Below are positions 10,146 through 12,463 of a stretch of 12,463 nt of DNA, in pieces. Source of the DNA: UBA6078 sp964468685 (GTDB lineage Bacteria; Desulfobacterota; Syntrophia; Syntrophales; UBA2210). The first letter of the stretch is position 1, and each line of letters begins with the position of its first letter. The position numbers and the translations under genes are program-made. The notes below the pieces were generated by a model. It ran no database searches, was not told the DNA's origin, and was given only the letters and a program-made list of their open reading frames with translations. Where the stretch lies: positions 1 through 12,463 of the forward strand of contig CAYXUH010000051.1 in NCBI GenBank assembly GCA_964468685.1. The letters are read 5' to 3'.

Positions 10146-11993
10146 ATGGCACGGAAGAAACCGGAGACGAGAGAATACGAACTCTTCAACAGTGAAACCC
10201 AGGCCTTCATTTATAACATGCAGGTCAATGCCATACAGCGAATGCTGGACTTCGACCACGCCGTGGGGAGGAAAACACCCTCGGTGGCGGCGATCGTCAA
10301 TACGACGGGGAGTGAATCCCTGCAGAAGTTTTTCTTCGGTCCCGGGGAGATCCTGATCCCCGTCTATACCTCACTGGCCGCGGCCGCCCGCAGGCACAAG
10401 AAGGCGGATGTCCTGATCAGTTTCGCATCCTTCCGGTCGGCCGCCCAGTCCGCGGAGGAGGCATTCAAGCTGAAACAGATCAGGACGATCGTCCTGATCG
10501 CCGAGGGGGTCCCCGAGCGGCGGGCGAAGGAGCTGAACGCACAGGCCAGAAAACTGGGAAAGGTGATTATCGGACCCGCCACAGTGGGGGGTATCCAGGC
10601 AGGCGCCTTCAAGATCGGCAACACGGGGGGGACCCTGGAAAATATCATAGAGGCGAAGCTCCACCGGCCGGGCTCCGTGGGTTTTGTCTCCAAGTCCGGC
10701 GGTCTTTCCAACGAGGCGTACAATATCATTGCCCGGAATACCGACGGCCTCTACGAGGGAATCGCCATCGGCGGCGACAGGTACCCCGGAAGTACCCTGC
10801 TGGAGCACCTGCTGCGCTATGAGAAAAACCCTGCCGTCAAGATGCTTGTCTGTCTCGGAGAGGTGGGGGGGATGGATGAGTATGAGATCGTCGATGCCCT
10901 CAAGAGAAAGGAGATCAGAAAGCCCCTGGTCATGTGGGTGACGGGGACATGCGCGAAGGCCTTTAAAACGGATATCCAGTTCGGACACGCCGGGGCCAAG
11001 GCGGGGACCGATCTTGAAGGGGCGGATACCAAGAACGCCGCATTGAGAAAGGCGGGGGCCATCGTTCCTGAATCGTTCGATGATTACGCCGAGAAGATCC
11101 ACGATACCTATGAAGGTCTGGTCAAGAAGGGAAAGATCAAACCGGCGCCGGAGGTGGCGGCTCCACACATTCCCGTGGACTTCGCCAAGGCACTGAAGGC
11201 CGATGCGATCCGAAGGCCGGCGAACTTTATTTCGACCATATCTGACGACCGGGGGGAGGAACTGCTGTACGGGACCCTGCCCATCTCGCAGGTCTTCAAG
11301 AAGGATATCGGCATTGGCGGGGTTCTCAGCATCCTGTGGTTCAAGAAGCTGCTCCCCCGGTACGCGACGAAGTTTATCGAAATGGTCATTATGGTTGTGG
11401 CGGATCACGGACCGGCGGTCTCGGGCGCCCATAACACTATCGTGGCCAGCAGGGCGGGGAAGGACCTGATATCCTCTCTGGTATCGGGTCTGCTCTGTAT
11501 CGGGCCGCGGTTCGGGGGCGCGCTGGATGGGGCCGCCCTGCAGTTCTCCGACGCCTTCGATAGAGGACTGACCCCCATCGAGTTTGTCGACTCGATGAAA
11601 CGAAAGGGCTCAAATATCCAGGGGATCGGCCACCGGATCAAATCGGTCCACAACCCCGACATGCGGGTGACCATCATAAAAAACTATGCAAAAAGGAGTC
11701 TTAAGAGTACGATACTCTTGGACTATGCCTTGGAGGTGGAGGGGATCACCACCTCCAAGAGGGACAACCTGATCCTGAACGTGGACGGCTGCATAGCCAT
11801 CTGTTTTGTGGACCTTCTGAGATCCGAATTCTCCAGGGAGGAGGCGGACGAATATATCAGGATGGGGTCTCTCAACGGTCTCTTTGTCCTGGGGAGGAGT
11901 ATCGGTTTTGTCGGCCACCACCTGGATCAAAAACGGCTCAAACAGGGTCTGTATCGTCATCCCTGGGAAGATATTGCCTATCTGAAGGAATAG
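10146..11993 (+). CDS. aclA: ATP-citrate lyase large (alpha) subunit, CoA-ligase plus citrate-synthase domains
   Basis: This 615-residue subunit corresponds to the C-terminal half of animal ATP-citrate lyase. An N-terminal CoA-binding and ligase portion includes SKSGGLSNEAYNIIAR and GGDRYPG. The catalytic histidine that is transiently phosphorylated is His281 in FGHAGAKAG. The C-terminal citrate-synthase-like domain carries ADHGPAVSGAHN (His421 and His429), FGGALDGAA, and GIGHRIKS with His496; this domain splits citryl-CoA into acetyl-CoA and oxaloacetate. The citrate-synthase domain distinguishes it from citryl-CoA synthetase, which lacks it, so a single ATP-citrate lyase is present rather than the separate two-step system of Hydrogenobacter. 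The ATG directly follows the aclB TAA, and its ribosome binding site (AAGGGGGACAG) lies in the aclB end, consistent with coupled, equimolar synthesis. It is the last gene of the operon. Confidence 0.96.
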   Translation: MARKKPETREYELFNSETQAFIYNMQVNAIQRMLDFDHAVGRKTPSVAAIVNTTGSESLQKFFFGPGEILIPVYTSLAAAARRHKKADVLISFASFRSAAQSAEEAFKLKQIRTIVLIAEGVPERRAKELNAQARKLGKVIIGPATVGGIQAGAFKIGNTGGTLENIIEAKLHRPGSVGFVSKSGGLSNEAYNIIARNTDGLYEGIAIGGDRYPGSTLLEHLLRYEKNPAVKMLVCLGEVGGMDEYEIVDALKRKEIRKPLVMWVTGTCAKAFKTDIQFGHAGAKAGTDLEGADTKNAALRKAGAIVPESFDDYAEKIHDTYEGLVKKGKIKPAPEVAAPHIPVDFAKALKADAIRRPANFISTISDDRGEELLYGTLPISQVFKKDIGIGGVLSILWFKKLLPRYATKFIEMVIMVVADHGPAVSGAHNTIVASRAGKDLISSLVSGLLCIGPRFGGALDGAALQFSDAFDRGLTPIEFVDSMKRKGSNIQGIGHRIKSVHNPDMRVTIIKNYAKRSLKSTILLDYALEVEGITTSKRDNLILNVDGCIAICFVDLLRSEFSREEADEYIRMGSLNGLFVLGRSIGFVGHHLDQKRLKQGLYRHPWEDIAYLKE

Positions 11994-12011
11994 AGCCGAG
12001 AGGAGATGTAA

Positions 12012-12057
12012 GGAATTGTGCAATTCCCTCCCGGCCTTCCCTGTACCGGGTGAGGGG
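12012..12057 (+). terminator. Hairpins downstream of aclA, possible operon end
   Basis: Starting 18 bases after the aclA stop is a perfect palindrome, GGAATTG-TG-CAATTCC (12012-12027). An overlapping second stem follows: CCCTCCCGG (12026-12034) pairs with CCGGGTGAGGG (about 12046-12056) with a two-base bulge. No T run follows either stem directly. The nearest T-rich stretch, TCTCTCTTTT at about 12078-12086, follows CCCCTC, which can alternatively pair with GAGGGG at 12052-12057. Termination here is plausible from its position after the operon, but the structure is not a textbook intrinsic terminator. Confidence 0.35.
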
Positions 12058-12106
12058 GGGATGATCTATGCGGCCCCTCTCTCTTTTAGCGTTGTACTTC
12101 TGTCAC

Positions 12107-12135
12107 TTCCGTACCGGTTTTGCCGGTAAGCGGAA
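12107..12135 (+). promoter_or_regulatory. Long hairpin in the leader of the glycosyltransferase gene
   Basis: TTCCGTACCGG (12107-12117) pairs with CCGGTA-AG-CGGAA (12123-12135) around a TTTTG loop. This is an 11-base-pair stem with one two-base bulge, ending 27 bases before the glycosyltransferase ATG. No T run follows, so it is more likely an RNA leader structure, an operator or a repeat than a terminator. A short palindrome, ACAATTGT (12144-12151), lies between it and the ribosome binding site. I recognise no known riboswitch class. Confidence 0.35.
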
Positions 12136-12162
12136 CCCAACGGACAATTGTAAGGAGTCAGG

Positions 12163-12463
12163 ATGGAAAAGATCAAGATTACGTGTATAGGGAATTACCC
12201 CCCACGGGAATGCGGGATAGCGACCTTTACGAGGGATCTGGTCGAATCGATGGAACGGACCGATCGGGCCGAGTGCTCCGTTGTCGCGATGAATGATCAG
12301 GACCAGGACTATCCGTATCCCGAGAAGGTTCGATATGTCGTTCGGCAGAACCATCAGCGGGATTATCTCAAGGCGGTCAAATTTATCAATTACAGCGACG
12401 CTGATGCCTGTGTGCTGGAACATGAATTCGGGATATTCGGCGGCGACAGCGGCACGTATATTC
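12163..12463 (+). CDS. GT4-type glycosyltransferase, N-terminal 100 residues (3' end cut by the window)
   Basis: The visible part is the N-terminal domain of a GT-B-fold, family-4-like glycosyltransferase, which transfers a sugar from an activated donor to a glycan, lipid or sugar acceptor, usually at the cytoplasmic face of the membrane. The ATG at 12163 follows TAAGGAGT (12151-12158). Recognisable blocks are NYPPRECGIATFTRDL at residues 11-26, the acceptor-side glycine-rich start typical of this group, and EHEFGIFGG at 86-94. The donor-binding domain with the usual Glu-x7-Glu motif lies beyond the window. A structured 169-base spacer separates it from the carbon-fixation operon, so it probably has its own promoter and begins a different gene group. 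Donor and acceptor cannot be inferred. The family call is good; the rest is open. Confidence 0.85.
   Translation, partial: MEKIKITCIGNYPPRECGIATFTRDLVESMERTDRAECSVVAMNDQDQDYPYPEKVRYVVRQNHQRDYLKAVKFINYSDADACVLEHEFGIFGGDSGTYI

Noticed and set aside
10146..11993. Succinyl-CoA synthetase or citryl-CoA synthetase as the identity of the aclB-aclA pair
   Set aside because: The second subunit carries a C-terminal citrate-synthase-like domain with HGP, GAH and GIGHR motifs, which neither of those enzymes has.

Overview
The window is GC-rich bacterial DNA with every supported gene on the + strand. A 100-base run of N shows that it comes from a scaffolded draft assembly. The most informative block is a tight four-gene operon: aconitase, NADP-type isocitrate dehydrogenase, and the two subunits of ATP-citrate lyase. 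Run in the reductive direction, these enzymes carry 2-oxoglutarate through isocitrate and citrate to acetyl-CoA plus oxaloacetate, the diagnostic segment of the reductive TCA cycle. The source is therefore probably an autotrophic or facultatively autotrophic, likely anaerobic bacterium. Lineages known to carry split aclBA genes include Chlorobi, Aquificae, Nitrospirota, Campylobacterota and some Desulfobacterota. I cannot place the organism more precisely from the sequence alone.

Layout: (1) 1-659, an aspartate/glutamate racemase missing about its first dozen residues at the window edge. (2) 688-1731, gene debris: a well-positioned ribosome binding site and an 18-codon hydrophobic start that runs into TGA, followed in the same frame by a DUF885 peptidase-like remnant lacking both ends. 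(3) 1786-4367, a Cu(I) P1B-type ATPase with a YHS domain and two heavy-metal-binding modules, interrupted by the N run. The 55 bases on either side of the N run are identical, and collapsing them restores one open frame of 808 residues. (4) 4368-4627, an intergenic stretch with a 26-codon small ORF and two tandem hairpins that share a GTTCATT tail. (5) 4628-5590, a stand-alone, divergent GMP-synthase-type ATP pyrophosphatase. (6) 5687-11993, the acn-icd-aclB-aclA operon, with intergenic distances of 0, 10 and 0 bases. (7) 11994-12162, a hairpin-rich spacer. (8) 12163 to the end, the first 100 residues of a GT4-type glycosyltransferase.

The carbon-fixation operon works as one unit. The other genes look like unrelated single transcription units: amino-acid racemisation, copper export, a nucleotide-type ligase and glycan synthesis. 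I found no convincing new multi-gene system. The points that most merit a second look are the falsely split copper ATPase, the chimeric DUF885 remnant, the divergent GuaA-like protein, and the structured spacers at 4520-4590 and 12010-12135.
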